A stretch of DNA of 64,000 nucleotides. Origin: Occultella aeris. GTDB lineage: Bacteria; Actinomycetota; Actinomycetes; Actinomycetales; Beutenbergiaceae. The DNA is taken from positions 1 through 64,000 of the forward strand of contig NZ_CACRYJ010000036.1 in assembly GCF_902703175.1 (NCBI RefSeq), read 5' to 3'. The notes under the pieces are model-generated. The model saw only the letters and a list, made by a program, of their open reading frames with translations, was not told where the DNA came from and ran no database searches. Both the position numbers and the translations under genes were made by a program. Shown piece by piece: positions 8,031 to 18,500 of the stretch; position 1 is the first letter of the stretch; each line of letters opens with the position of its first letter.

Positions 8031-10826
8031 CTAGGGCTTCGACCGAACCACGTGGTCCTCGTAGTCGTCCTCCGTGTCTGCAGGAGCGAGCCTCTCGGCG
8101 AGCTGGCGACGGGAACTGACGCCGAGCTTCCGGAACACCTTCCGGAGGTGATAGTCGACGGTGTTCGTGCTGATGAAGAGCGTGGAGCTGATCTCCTGGT
8201 TCGTGCTTCCGGCAGCGGCCATGCTCGCGATCGTCTCCTCACGCGGAGTGAGTGAGGCGACTCCGGAGACCTCGGTTCGCGGCGCGTGCTCACCGGTTGC
8301 CGCGAGCTCCGACCGCGCGCGGTTCGAGAAGCTCGGTGCTCCGGCCCGTTCGAAGATCGATAGCGCCGCACGCAGCTGCTGCCTCGCGTCCCGTCTGCGT
8401 TTCATCCGCCTGAGCCACTCGCCGTAGAGGAGCCGGGCGCGGCCGAGGTCGCCGGTCGCGGTGCTCTGCTCCAGCCATCCGATGGCCGACACGAACAGCG
8501 CTTCGGCATCGGAGTCCGGCGCGAGCAGGGCGTCGCAACGGTCGGCAACTCCACGGATCCACGGTGTGCCGCTGACGGCGGCGTGGTGGCGCAGCCTGCC
8601 GGCGGCCGCGGCGGCGGCGTCGGGGTGGCCGCTTCGAACCGCTGCCTCGATGTACTCGGGCCACTGTTGGTAGGTGACCTGCAGGAAGGGTCGCTCGATC
8701 ATCGGCTTGAGTCGCTTGTACGCGTCGACGTAGTGGCCCTCCGCGATGTCCCGCACGCTGAGCCCGGTCATCGCGATCGTCCAGGCGCCACCGAAGCCGG
8801 TGCCGATCGTCGCCTCTGCGATCGCCTCGACCTGCGCCCGGGGTGCACCTACCCACGCCAGGTAGGAGGCGTTGACCACCTGTTCCCCGGGGTAGCCGAT
8901 CGCGCGGCGCAACTCCCGCACCTGTTCGACGTATCGACCGGCGGCGATCGGGTCGCCACGGACGAGCTCGAGGATGCTGAGCACCCAGAGCGAGGTGTCG
9001 AGGACCCTCAGGGAGCCGACATCGCGGGCGGCACGAGCCGTACGCTCGAGCAGCTCCACGCTCGCCCGCTCGTCCCACAGACCCATTCCGAGCGCGACGC
9101 CGAATCCGAGTTCGAGCAGCGTGGCGTCGTCGCAGGCCTGCAGCATCTCGACGGCGGCGCGCATGGCCGGCACCGCCTCGTCGTATGGGAGCAGGATGTG
9201 CGCGCTCAGCGCGCCGAGTGCGATGGAGAGCGGCCCGTCCTGGGACTGGGCGCCCGCGCGCAGGCGCAGCCCGAGCTGCTCGAGCGAGACGCCCTCCATC
9301 ATCCACTCGGTGGTGAGCGCGAACTCGAACGCGCGGATGAGCGTGCGTTGCTCCAGCTCCGGCAGTGCGCCGTGGAAGGCGTCGGCCGCCGCGAGGAGGT
9401 CGGCCGGGGCGCGTCTGATGCCGATCGGATCGCCGAGGAAGACTGCGAGCATCGCGCGCAGGCTTGTCGATCGCCCCCGCCCGATCGTGTCGAGCGCTCG
9501 TTCGTCGAGGTCGTCGAGGAGAGAGAACGCGAACTGTGCAGCGCCCGCTCCTGCCGCCGCCTCGGCCGCCGCGATGAGGCGGCCGTTGCGGATACCGGCG
9601 TCGGAGGTCAGCTCGGCGGCACGTGCCAGCGAGTAGGCACGCGACGACAGGCCTCCCCGCATCCCCGCCCGGTCTGCGGCGGCCTCGAGTCGGTCGGCAA
9701 CCGCGTCATCAGTGCCCGTGGTGGCGGCAGCGGCGTGCAGCGCCTCCACATCCGGCAGACCTCGCTCTGCGGCGACACGCGCGAGCGCGTCGTGAACCCG
9801 GCGGCGGTCGGTCCCGGGGAAGGCGCTGTAGACCGCGGACCGCACGAGGGGGTGCCGGAAGCGAACGGCGCTCCGGTGCACAGCGACGAAGCCCGAGTGT
9901 TCAGCCAGGTCCGCCACCTCGCCCGCCAGGCCGATTCGGCGTGCGGCGCCCTCGATCAGGTCCGTCGAGCCGGTGGGCTCCGCAGCCGCCAGCAGCAGCC
10001 AGGTCTGTACGCTCGCAGGGTACTCCCGCAGTTCTCGGGTGTAGTGCTGCTCGAGTCGCCGGCCGATGGGGAAGGGTTGCTCGGCGAGGGAGGCGTCCGT
10101 CAACTGCTCGACGGTGAAGTCGTGAGACAGGTCGATCATGGCCAGCGGGTTGCCTCCCGTCTGCTCGGCGATCTGGGCCGCCAGATACGGATCGAAGACG
10201 CCGGACGTCGATTCGCGCAGGAGCTGCACTGCCGACAGCGGGTCGAGTCCGCCCAGGCGGTGAGTGGGCACACCGGCAGTGATCAGGTCGAAGGGGCCGT
10301 CGTCACGCGCCGAGAAGAGAAGCACGACGGACTCGGCCTTCAGCCGCCGGGAGACGAACGCCAGCACTTCCAGGGACTCTCGATCGAGTTGGTGGGCGTC
10401 GTCGATCACACACACCACCGGTCCGTCCTCACCCGCCGCCGCGAGGAGGGAGAGCATGCCGAGGCCCACGAGGTAGCGATCGGGCGGGGGGCCGTCTGCC
10501 GCTCCGGCCGCCACTCGCAGCGCGTCCCGTTGATGTGCCGGCAAGGCGCCGAGGAACGGCTGCAGCGGCGTGCCCAGCCGTTGCATTCCTGCGAACGGAA
10601 GAGCCGACTCGGCCTGGAACCCGTCCACACGCAGTAGGAGAGCGCTCTCGATCGACTCCGTCACGGTGCGCAGGAGCGCAGTCTTGCCGATCCCGGGTTC
10701 GCCCCGAAGAACGAGCGCCGCGCTCACGCCGTTGCGGGCACCTGTGACCAAGCCCTCGATCAGCCGGATGTCGTCGGCCCTGCCATACAGAGGCGAAGCG
10801 GACCGGTGCTGTGCGAAGGGCACCAT
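8031..10826 (-). CDS. LuxR-family regulator with AAA ATPase domain (LAL type)
   Basis: This is a 931-residue large ATP-binding LuxR regulator. It has an N-terminal NTPase with Walker A GEPGIGKT at residues 42-49 and Walker B VVCVIDDAHQLD near residue 125. A long tetratricopeptide-like helical region follows. The C-terminal LuxR helix-turn-helix starts at SLTPREETIASMAAAG and contains NTVDYHLRKVFRKLGV. Such proteins activate nearby metabolic genes in response to a small ligand. ATG 10826 has a strong AAGGGAGGT site 4 nt upstream; the longer open frame upstream overlaps eccC and is rejected. It heads an operon with two hydrolases and is divergent from eccC. Codon use looks less GC-rich than the secretion genes around it, suggesting a later insertion. 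Confidence 0.9.
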   Translation of the reverse strand: MVPFAQHRSASPLYGRADDIRLIEGLVTGARNGVSAALVLRGEPGIGKTALLRTVTESIESALLLRVDGFQAESALPFAGMQRLGTPLQPFLGALPAHQRDALRVAAGAADGPPPDRYLVGLGMLSLLAAAGEDGPVVCVIDDAHQLDRESLEVLAFVSRRLKAESVVLLFSARDDGPFDLITAGVPTHRLGGLDPLSAVQLLRESTSGVFDPYLAAQIAEQTGGNPLAMIDLSHDFTVEQLTDASLAEQPFPIGRRLEQHYTRELREYPASVQTWLLLAAAEPTGSTDLIEGAARRIGLAGEVADLAEHSGFVAVHRSAVRFRHPLVRSAVYSAFPGTDRRRVHDALARVAAERGLPDVEALHAAAATTGTDDAVADRLEAAADRAGMRGGLSSRAYSLARAAELTSDAGIRNGRLIAAAEAAAGAGAAQFAFSLLDDLDERALDTIGRGRSTSLRAMLAVFLGDPIGIRRAPADLLAAADAFHGALPELEQRTLIRAFEFALTTEWMMEGVSLEQLGLRLRAGAQSQDGPLSIALGALSAHILLPYDEAVPAMRAAVEMLQACDDATLLELGFGVALGMGLWDERASVELLERTARAARDVGSLRVLDTSLWVLSILELVRGDPIAAGRYVEQVRELRRAIGYPGEQVVNASYLAWVGAPRAQVEAIAEATIGTGFGGAWTIAMTGLSVRDIAEGHYVDAYKRLKPMIERPFLQVTYQQWPEYIEAAVRSGHPDAAAAAAGRLRHHAAVSGTPWIRGVADRCDALLAPDSDAEALFVSAIGWLEQSTATGDLGRARLLYGEWLRRMKRRRDARQQLRAALSIFERAGAPSFSNRARSELAATGEHAPRTEVSGVASLTPREETIASMAAAGSTNQEISSTLFISTNTVDYHLRKVFRKLGVSSRRQLAERLAPADTEDDYEDHVVRSKP

Positions 10827-10957
10827 GCGACCTCCCTTCGTGGAGGCTCGGACGGCTTGCTGGTGCGCCAAGAGTGTCGGAGAGCTGGATCGCTTGTCGA
10901 GACCCGGCCGGCAGGTTCCTTGAAGCGGCCGGCGACGCCGCCGTGCGGCAGCACGCG

Positions 10958-11012
10958 GCGGAAGTTTCCACCCCACCGTGCCTGGACCGCGGTCGCAGGC
11001 ACTCATAGCGTC
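10958..11012 (+). promoter_or_regulatory. Shared bipartite promoter element, copy C (eccC)
   Basis: GCGGAAGTTTCCACCCC at 10958-10974 is followed by CATAGCGTC, with TAGCGT at 11006-11011. The GGAA-to-TAGCGT distance is 46 bp against 47 in copies A and B. It lies 40 bp upstream of the eccC GTG. The bases between the boxes are not conserved, so the element is not just a duplicated block. Confidence 0.7.
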
Positions 11013-11051
11013 ATCGGCAGGACAGATCCGGCCAGTGATGAGGAGCCCGCC

Positions 11052-14000
11052 GTGTGGCGAGTGAGTGTGCGACCGAGTGCGGAGAGCAGGCTCTCCCCGG
11101 TCGACGTGGTGGTCACCGCGGACGCCGGCGGCAAGGTCGGCGACCTCGCTGCGAGCCTGGGCACACACCTCGGTGGCGGCGCCGGTCAGCTGCTGCTGGC
11201 CCCGACGACCGGCGGACGACCCTGGTCCGCCGACACTCCGCTGTCCCAGGCGCCGCTGCGCGACGGCGACATCCTCGAGGTCGCCTCGGTCCCGGCCGAG
11301 TGGCTGACCCGCCCCGGCCGGACCGGCACCGCCCGCGCCGTCGTGCACGTGGTCGCCGGCCCCGACGCGGGCACGCAGATCCCGATCACCGGCGAGGTCG
11401 CCACGATCGGCCGCTCCGCCGATGCCGCCGTCCACCTCAACGACCCGCTGGTCAGCCGCCACCACGCCCAGATCCTGCTCACCGACACCCCCGTCGTCGT
11501 CGACCAGGGCTCCGCGCACGGCACCCGCGTGGCCGGGCGGGCCGTGAACCGGCCGCAGGCGCTCGCCTGGGGCGAGCAGATCACGGTCGGATCCTCGGTG
11601 CTGGTGATCCGGCAGGCGGGCCGATCCGGCACCGACGCGGGGCCCGACGGCGGGGGCGAACGTGGCGTACTCCGCTCGCCCCGGTTCGGGGTGCGGGTCG
11701 AGGCGCTCGAGCATGGGATCCCGGTGGCCCCGGCGCAGGTCCGCAAGATCCAGGTCCCCTGGCCGATGATGCTCCTGCCGATGCTCATGGGTGGCGCCAT
11801 GTTCGCGCTGATGCGCAACCCGTTCTCCCTGATCTTCATGCTCGGATTCCCCACGATGATGGGCGTCAACTACCTCATGCAGGTGCGCACCGCCCGCCGC
11901 GAGCACGCCGAGCAGGCCGCGATCTGGCGCGAGGAGGTCGACGGGATCCTCACCCTGATGGACACCGCGGCACGCTCGCAGGCGGAGCAGGCCGCCGACG
12001 ACGAGCCCGAGCTCGACGTCGTCCTGGCCCGGGCCACCTCCCGCGACCATCGGCTCTGGACCCGCCAGCGCGAGGATGCCGACTTCCTCACCGTCCGCGC
12101 CGGCCGCGGCCCGCGCCCGGCCCTGGTCACCGCGAAGCTGCCGGGCACCCAGGGCGACCGGGTGCTGCGCGCTGAGGCCGCCGCGGCGATCAACGACCGC
12201 GCCACCCTGCCCGAGCAGCCGGTCCCGGTCCCGCTCGCGCAGGCGGCGCTGACGGCGGTCGTCGGAGCGACGGCGGACGTCGACGCCTGGGTGCGCGCCG
12301 CCGTCGTGCGCCTTGCGGTGACCCACTCCCCGAACGAGGTGCGCTTGGCCGCGGTGCTCGGCGCCGACCGCTCGCACGTGGAGTCCTGGCTGCGCTGGCT
12401 GCCGCACGCCGCCCCGCTCGCCGGCGGCACCGCGTGCGTCAGCGTCGGCGCCGGCGACGGGCAGCGCCTGCTCGAGGAACTAGCCGTCGCCGAACCGGCA
12501 GGCCTGCACACCGTTCTTCTGGTCGACGGCGGCGCGCAGGTCTCCCGCCGCCTCGTCGAGGCGGTGGCCGGGGTCGCGCAGGACCCGGAGCGCCGACTGC
12601 ACCTGATCTGGATGGGGGCGAGCCTCACCGAGGTGCCGGCCGCGACCGACCTGGCCGTCGACCTGACCAGCTCGACGCTGCAGCGCGCCGCCCGCGGTGG
12701 CGTCGAGGAGCTCACCCACCGCGACGCCCTCGACCTGACCACGGCCTGGCGGGCCGCGCGGGCGCTGTCCGGGTACAAGGACGAGGCCGCGGTGGTGGCC
12801 GCCGAGTCGATGCTGCCGCAGCAGGTCCGGCTGCCGGGGCTCACCGGCGACCTCGTGGATCCCGACGACGTGGAGCGCCTCATCGAGCGCTGGGCGGCGA
12901 GCACCGGGCTGCGTGCCCAGCTCGGCACCGGCGGCGACGGCGTCATCTCCATCGACCTGCGCGAGGACGGCCCGCACGGACTGGTCGCGGGCACCACCGG
13001 CGCCGGCAAGAGCGAGCTGCTGCAGTCCCTGATCGCCTCGCTCGCGATCAACAACCCACCGTCGCGGATCACGTTCCTGCTCGTGGACTACAAGGGTGGC
13101 GCCGCGTTCCGCGAGTGCGCGCAGCTGCCGCACTCGGTCGGCTACATCACCGACCTCACCCCGGCCCTGGTGCAGCGGGCCCTGACCTCCCTGCACGCCG
13201 AGCTCACCGCCCGCGAGCACCTGCTCGCCACCTACGGCGCGAAGGACCTGATCGCCCTCGAGCGCAGCCACCCTGAGGCGGCGCCGCCGAGCATGCTCAT
13301 CTGCGTCGACGAGTTCGCAGCCCTGCTCGCCGAGGTGCCCGAGTTCGTGGACGGAATGGTCTCGATCGCCCAGCGTGGCCGGTCCCTCGGCATGCACATG
13401 CTGCTCGCCACCCAGCGCCCCGCCGGTGTGGTCACCCCGCAGATCAAGGCGAACACGGACCTTCGGATCGCGCTGCGGGTGGCCTCGCCGGACGACTCCA
13501 CCGACGTGATCGACGCCCCGGACGCCGCGCACCTGTCCCGGCGCACCCCCGGCCGGGCCTGGCTACGGCGCACCGGCCACGGCACTCGCGAGCTCGTCCA
13601 GGTGGCGTTCGTGGGCGCCCACGAGGAGCTGCACGAGGTCGGCGACGCCGTTCGGGTGGCCCCGTTCACGGCCCGCGACCTGCCCGGCCCGGCCCGCTCC
13701 GGTGGCACCCGGATGCACCCGAGCACCGACCTGGAGCGGATCGTGGCCACCGCCACCACCGCATTCCTGCGTACCGGCCGACCGGCCCCGAAGAAGCCGT
13801 GGATCCCGCCGATCGCACCCGAGCTGCCGATGGTGTGCACCGCGCCCGGCGAGCTCGCCCTCGGCGCCGGCGCCCGCGACGAGGCCCTCGTGGCCGGCGG
13901 CGCGAGCGACGTGGTCCGCGCCGTGCAGGCCACCGGCCAGGTGATCCTCGGCATGGTGGACCGCCCCGCGCAGCAGTCCCAGGTCCCGTTCGTGGTGGAC

Positions 14001-15500
14001 TACGCCCGTTCCGGGCACCTGCTCGTGTTCGGGTCCTCCGGCGCCGGCAAGACCGAGCTGCTGCGCACCCTGGCCGCCTCCGTCACCGCCGGCAGCCAAG
14101 GCAACTCCGGCACGGCGGCCGTCGCCGACTGCGTCTACGGCATCGACGCCGGCGGTGGCGGACTCACCGTCCTGGAGCGGCTCGACTCGGTCGGCTCCGT
14201 GGTCGTGGAGCAGCAGCTCGAGCGGATGCTGCGGCTGATCAGGATGCTGCACCGCACCGTCACCGAGCGCAACGCCGCGCTGGCCTCGCGCGGGGTCGCG
14301 GACCTGGCCGCGCTCGCCGCGACCGGGGTGGACCTGCAGCGCATCCACCTGCTCATCGACAACCTGCCGGCCGTGATGGACTCCCTCGAGGGCGGCGGCG
14401 CGGCCCGGCGCCAGCATGGCGAGCAGCTGCTCACCATCCTCCAGGAGGGACGCCGCGCCGGCGTGCACATCACCGCGACCGCACCGCAGCGCACCGGGCT
14501 GCCGAGCCAGTTGCAGGCCGCCTTCGGGCAGCGTCTCGTGATGCGGATGACCGTCACCGACGACTACGCCATGCTCGGGGTCCCCGCAAATGTGCTCGAC
14601 GGCGAATCCCCGGCCGGGCGGGCACTGTCCGGTAAGGACGAGGTCCAGATCGCGACCCTCGGCGGCGCCGGGACCCCACTGCAGGCGCAGCGCCTGGACG
14701 AGCTGATGGCCGTGGTGGCCGAGCGGTACGCCGGCGAGCCGCCGGCCGCCGTGCCGGTGCTGCCGACCCGGCTGCCGCAGCACCTCCTGCCCGCGCCCAC
14801 GGCCGACGAGCTCTGCCTCGGCGCCGAGGAGAGCTTCGTGGCCCCGGTCAACCTGGCCCTGCGGGCGGCGCCGCTGCTGATCACCGGCCGGTCCCGATCC
14901 GGCCGCACCAGCGCGTTGCTCGGGGTGGCGCAGCTCGCCCGCCGCTCGAGCGCCCCGCCGGTGCGGATCGTGTTCGCCGGGCCGCGCGCCCAGGCTGTCG
15001 TGGCGGTGCCTGGCGGCACGCTGTCCGCCGCGGAGGTGTCCGACGACGTCCTGGCCACTCCCGAGGAACTGCTCGCCTGGGTGGAGGGTGGCGGCATCCG
15101 CGCAGACGGCGCCACGGACGACGACTGGACCCTCCTGCTGCTGGACGACCTGCACGAGTGGGAGCGCGCCTGGGAGGCCAACGGCCCCGAACGGCGTGCG
15201 CTCGAGGCGCTCGCCGCCCACCTGACGTCCATGCCGGGCGGAAGCACCGCCGTCGTCGGCGTTGCGGACCCGGACGACGCCCGCTCCCGCCAGCACATCC
15301 CGGGCGTGATCGCCCTGCTGCGACGCTCACGCCGTGCGGTACTGCTGTCCCCGGAGATGGGCGACGGGTCGCTGGTGGCGGCGCAGATCCCGATGAACAG
15401 CCACGAGCCGCTGACCGGCGCCGGTCGAGGGCTCCTCGTGAACGGCGGATCGTCGCACGTTCTCCAATTAGTATCGGCCTCGGTGGAGGGGGCCCGATGA
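11052..15500 (+). CDS. eccC: Type VII secretion FtsK/SpoIIIE-type ATPase, EccC/EssC-like
   Basis: This 1482-residue membrane motor powers WXG100 export. The order is: a ubiquitin/FHA-like N-terminal module; an FHA domain near residues 95-190 (ATIGRSADAAVHL, SRHHAQ, GSAHGT); two membrane segments near residues 235-280; then three ATPase domains. ATPase 1 has Walker A GTTGAGKS at 647-654 and Walker B ending at D753 (ICVDEF). ATPase 2 has GSSGAGKT at 994-1001 and LLIDN at about 1103. ATPase 3 has GRSRSGRT at 1279-1286, where the Walker Lys is Arg, so it is probably degenerate. N-terminal FHA modules are typical of EssC rather than mycobacterial EccC. GTG 11052 follows GAGGAGCCCGCC. The stop overlaps the next start (ATGA). 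EccB, EccD, EccE and mycosin genes are not in the window. Confidence 0.92.
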   Translation: MWRVSVRPSAESRLSPVDVVVTADAGGKVGDLAASLGTHLGGGAGQLLLAPTTGGRPWSADTPLSQAPLRDGDILEVASVPAEWLTRPGRTGTARAVVHVVAGPDAGTQIPITGEVATIGRSADAAVHLNDPLVSRHHAQILLTDTPVVVDQGSAHGTRVAGRAVNRPQALAWGEQITVGSSVLVIRQAGRSGTDAGPDGGGERGVLRSPRFGVRVEALEHGIPVAPAQVRKIQVPWPMMLLPMLMGGAMFALMRNPFSLIFMLGFPTMMGVNYLMQVRTARREHAEQAAIWREEVDGILTLMDTAARSQAEQAADDEPELDVVLARATSRDHRLWTRQREDADFLTVRAGRGPRPALVTAKLPGTQGDRVLRAEAAAAINDRATLPEQPVPVPLAQAALTAVVGATADVDAWVRAAVVRLAVTHSPNEVRLAAVLGADRSHVESWLRWLPHAAPLAGGTACVSVGAGDGQRLLEELAVAEPAGLHTVLLVDGGAQVSRRLVEAVAGVAQDPERRLHLIWMGASLTEVPAATDLAVDLTSSTLQRAARGGVEELTHRDALDLTTAWRAARALSGYKDEAAVVAAESMLPQQVRLPGLTGDLVDPDDVERLIERWAASTGLRAQLGTGGDGVISIDLREDGPHGLVAGTTGAGKSELLQSLIASLAINNPPSRITFLLVDYKGGAAFRECAQLPHSVGYITDLTPALVQRALTSLHAELTAREHLLATYGAKDLIALERSHPEAAPPSMLICVDEFAALLAEVPEFVDGMVSIAQRGRSLGMHMLLATQRPAGVVTPQIKANTDLRIALRVASPDDSTDVIDAPDAAHLSRRTPGRAWLRRTGHGTRELVQVAFVGAHEELHEVGDAVRVAPFTARDLPGPARSGGTRMHPSTDLERIVATATTAFLRTGRPAPKKPWIPPIAPELPMVCTAPGELALGAGARDEALVAGGASDVVRAVQATGQVILGMVDRPAQQSQVPFVVDYARSGHLLVFGSSGAGKTELLRTLAASVTAGSQGNSGTAAVADCVYGIDAGGGGLTVLERLDSVGSVVVEQQLERMLRLIRMLHRTVTERNAALASRGVADLAALAATGVDLQRIHLLIDNLPAVMDSLEGGGAARRQHGEQLLTILQEGRRAGVHITATAPQRTGLPSQLQAAFGQRLVMRMTVTDDYAMLGVPANVLDGESPAGRALSGKDEVQIATLGGAGTPLQAQRLDELMAVVAERYAGEPPAAVPVLPTRLPQHLLPAPTADELCLGAEESFVAPVNLALRAAPLLITGRSRSGRTSALLGVAQLARRSSAPPVRIVFAGPRAQAVVAVPGGTLSAAEVSDDVLATPEELLAWVEGGGIRADGATDDDWTLLLLDDLHEWERAWEANGPERRALEALAAHLTSMPGGSTAVVGVADPDDARSRQHIPGVIALLRRSRRAVLLSPEMGDGSLVAAQIPMNSHEPLTGAGRGLLVNGGSSHVLQLVSASVEGAR

Positions 15501-18500
15501 TGGCACGGAGCAAGCGCAGTCCGATGACCTGGTGGCGCTCGCGCACCGCGGGCCGCGGCCGTGACCGCGGCTTCGTGGAGGCCGGCGTGGCCGCGGCCGG
15601 CGGCCTGCTAGTGGTGGGCGCCGTCGTCGGCAACGGGGTGGCCGCCGCGCTGATCGACATGTCCGACGGGCAGACCTGGTTGGCCGACGACGACGGCCGC
15701 GTGGTGCAGATCAATCCGGCGACGGGTCAGCCCGAGCGGCGCCTGATCATCGGCGAACCCGGCAGCGAGCTTGAGGTCTCCCAGCGGGACGGGCAGCTCA
15801 TCGTCACCGACCTGACCACCGGGATGATCACCGCCGTCGACCTGGCCAGCCTCGTTGCCAGCGGCGCCCGCGGCGTGGACCCCGAGACAGAAGTGCTCGT
15901 CGGGGGAGGCCAGGTGGTCCTGGTCGACCTCGAGCCCGGCACCGTCCGGGCCGTGGACCCGCTCACCCTGCGCGATCTGGGCCGACCCTTCCGCACCGAT
16001 GACCTCGCCGACGCCGTGATCGACGACGAGGGGTCGGTCTGGATCATCGGCACCGGCGGCACTCTGACCGAGCTCGACTACTCCCCGGACGCGGCCGAGT
16101 TCGTCACGTCGACGTCCCGGCCGGTCGCCGGGGCGGGCCCGCAGTCCCGGCTGGTGCCGCACGCGGCCGGGGTGACCGTGTTCGCTCCCGACCAGGGCTC
16201 TGTGGTGCAGGTCGGCGCCGGGCGGGATCTCGCGGTCAGCGTCGCGGCCTTGGAGGGCACCGTCGCCGAGGCGGACTACGCGCCGGCCGACCTGGTCCCG
16301 GCCTCGGCGGAGGAGGCCGGCCGGGTGTTCCTGCTCACCGACGGGCGGATCCTGAACGTGGATGTCGGCGGTCTCGGTTGTGAGCGGCCTGGCAGCCCGG
16401 CCGTGTTCGCGGCCAAGGTGTACGTGCCGTGCCTGGGCAACGGCCGGGTCATCGTTCTGGACTCGGCCGGCGCCCGGGCCGGGGCGGACATCGTGGTTCC
16501 CGGTGGTGGCGACCCGACCCTGGTGGTCGACGACGGGCGGCTCTACGTGAGCACCCCGGCCGACGGCCGGATCGTGGTGGTCCAGCCCGACGGGTCCACC
16601 CAGATGGTCGACGTCGCCGCGGCCGAGGTCCCGGTCCAGGCCGTGGACCGTCCCCCGCCCGCGAGACCCACGCTGCCCGTGACGACTCCGCCGGTGAACA
16701 ACCCGCCGGTGAACAACCCGCCGGTCAACGTGCCGCCGCCGGCCACGCCCGACCCCGATCCGACCAGTGATCCGACCGACGGCGGGAACGGCAGCAACGG
16801 GAACGACGCCGACCTGGCGCCCTCCGGCCTCGCCGCACAACTGCGGGCCGACGGCACGGTGACGCTCACCTGGACGCCGCCGGTGACCACGCCCGAGTCG
16901 GTCCGGGTGACCAGCTCGGACGGTGTCGCAGACCGGGCGGTCGCGCCCGGCGCCACATCCGTCGAGGTGCCCGGCCTGTCCTGTGGCTCGATGATCACCC
17001 TCACCGTGACCGCGACCCACTCCGGCGGCAGCACCGGCGTCGGCTCCACCGGGATCCGCACCGCCGACTGCGTGACCGGAGTGAACCCGGCCGACCTGGC
17101 GCCCACGGACGTGCAGGCGGCACTTCGCGCCGACGAGAGCGTGCGGGTCACCTGGACGGCCCCCGTCGAGCTGGCGAACGAGATCCGAGTGACGAGCTCG
17201 GACGGCACCGCGAACCAGACGCTCGCCGCCGACGCCACCACGGTCGACCTGACCGGGCTGACCTGCGGGCGCAGCGTCACCATCACCGTGACCGCGTACC
17301 ACGACGGCGGCATCACCGGCGCAGCGAGCGGCACGGCGACGACCGCGGTGTGCGCGGTGGACCCGGCCGACCTGGCCCCGACTGGGGCGAGCGCGGCCCT
17401 GCGCGCCGACGACAGCGTCCGGGTCAGCTGGACCGCGCCCGCGGTCGCGCCGAACGACTACCGCGTCACGAGCTCCGACGGCGCGGCCAGCCAGATGGTC
17501 GCCGCCGGCGCGGCGTCCGTGGACCTGTCCGGCCTGACCTGCGGCCGCACGCTGACGTTCACGATCACCGCGAACCACGACGGTGGGCAGACCGGTCAGG
17601 CGACCGCGAGCGCACGCACTGCCGACTGCCCGACGACTCCGCCGCCCACGGTGGAGGCGACCGCCCCGTCGAACGTCGGCGCGACCCTGAACGGCGACAA
17701 CACCGTGACGGTGTCCTGGACGGCTGCCAGCTCCGGCGCGGACGAGTACCGGGTCTCGCCGAACGGCGGCGCCGCGACGTCCGTGACCGGGACGTCCGCG
17801 ACCCTGACCTTGGCGCCTGGGACGTACACGTTCACCGTCACCACCCAGCTGGACGACACGAGCGCCACGTCCGCGGCGAGCAACGCCGTGACCGTGGCGG
17901 GGGCACCCGGAGCCCCGGGCACGCCGTCGATCAGCGGCGTGACGAACAACGGCTCCCAGGTGCAGGCGAACGTGTCCTGGTCCGCCGCCCCCGCGAACGG
18001 CGCCGCGGTGACCTACACGGTCACCTACACCGGCGGCTCGCTCACCACGACGGGCACCTCGACCGCGCTCACGATCAACTGCTCCGGTGCGTCACCGTGT
18101 GCCGCCGGCGGCACCCTGGACGTGAGCGTCACCCCGTCGAACGCGATCGGCACCGGACCCGCGTCGTCGGGGTCCGCGAGCGTGCCCGCGCCGCCGCCCA
18201 CCGCGCCACGGAACGGGGATGCGGTTGTTTCGGGGATCTCCAACGCGAGCGCGAATGAGGACGCGCAGGTCTCGATCGGCCTCAACCCTCCGTCGCACTG
18301 GGCGAGCGACCCCGCAGGTTGTCGCCTGGTCCTGGGGGGCGTGTTGAGGGGAACCTACGACGTCGCATGCAACGCCACCTATTACTCGGTGCGGAACGTG
18401 CACGCTGGCGGCGATGCGACGGCCTACCTGGTAGCGAACAGCAACGGCGCGGTGTCAGCGACGTACTCGACGTTCATCCTCGGCCGCGACGACCAGTACT

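Noticed and set aside
10827-12407. Upstream extension of the LuxR reading frame
   Set aside because: It overlaps the eccC coding region and promoter; a strong ribosome site precedes ATG 10826 and the extension has no protein-like pattern.
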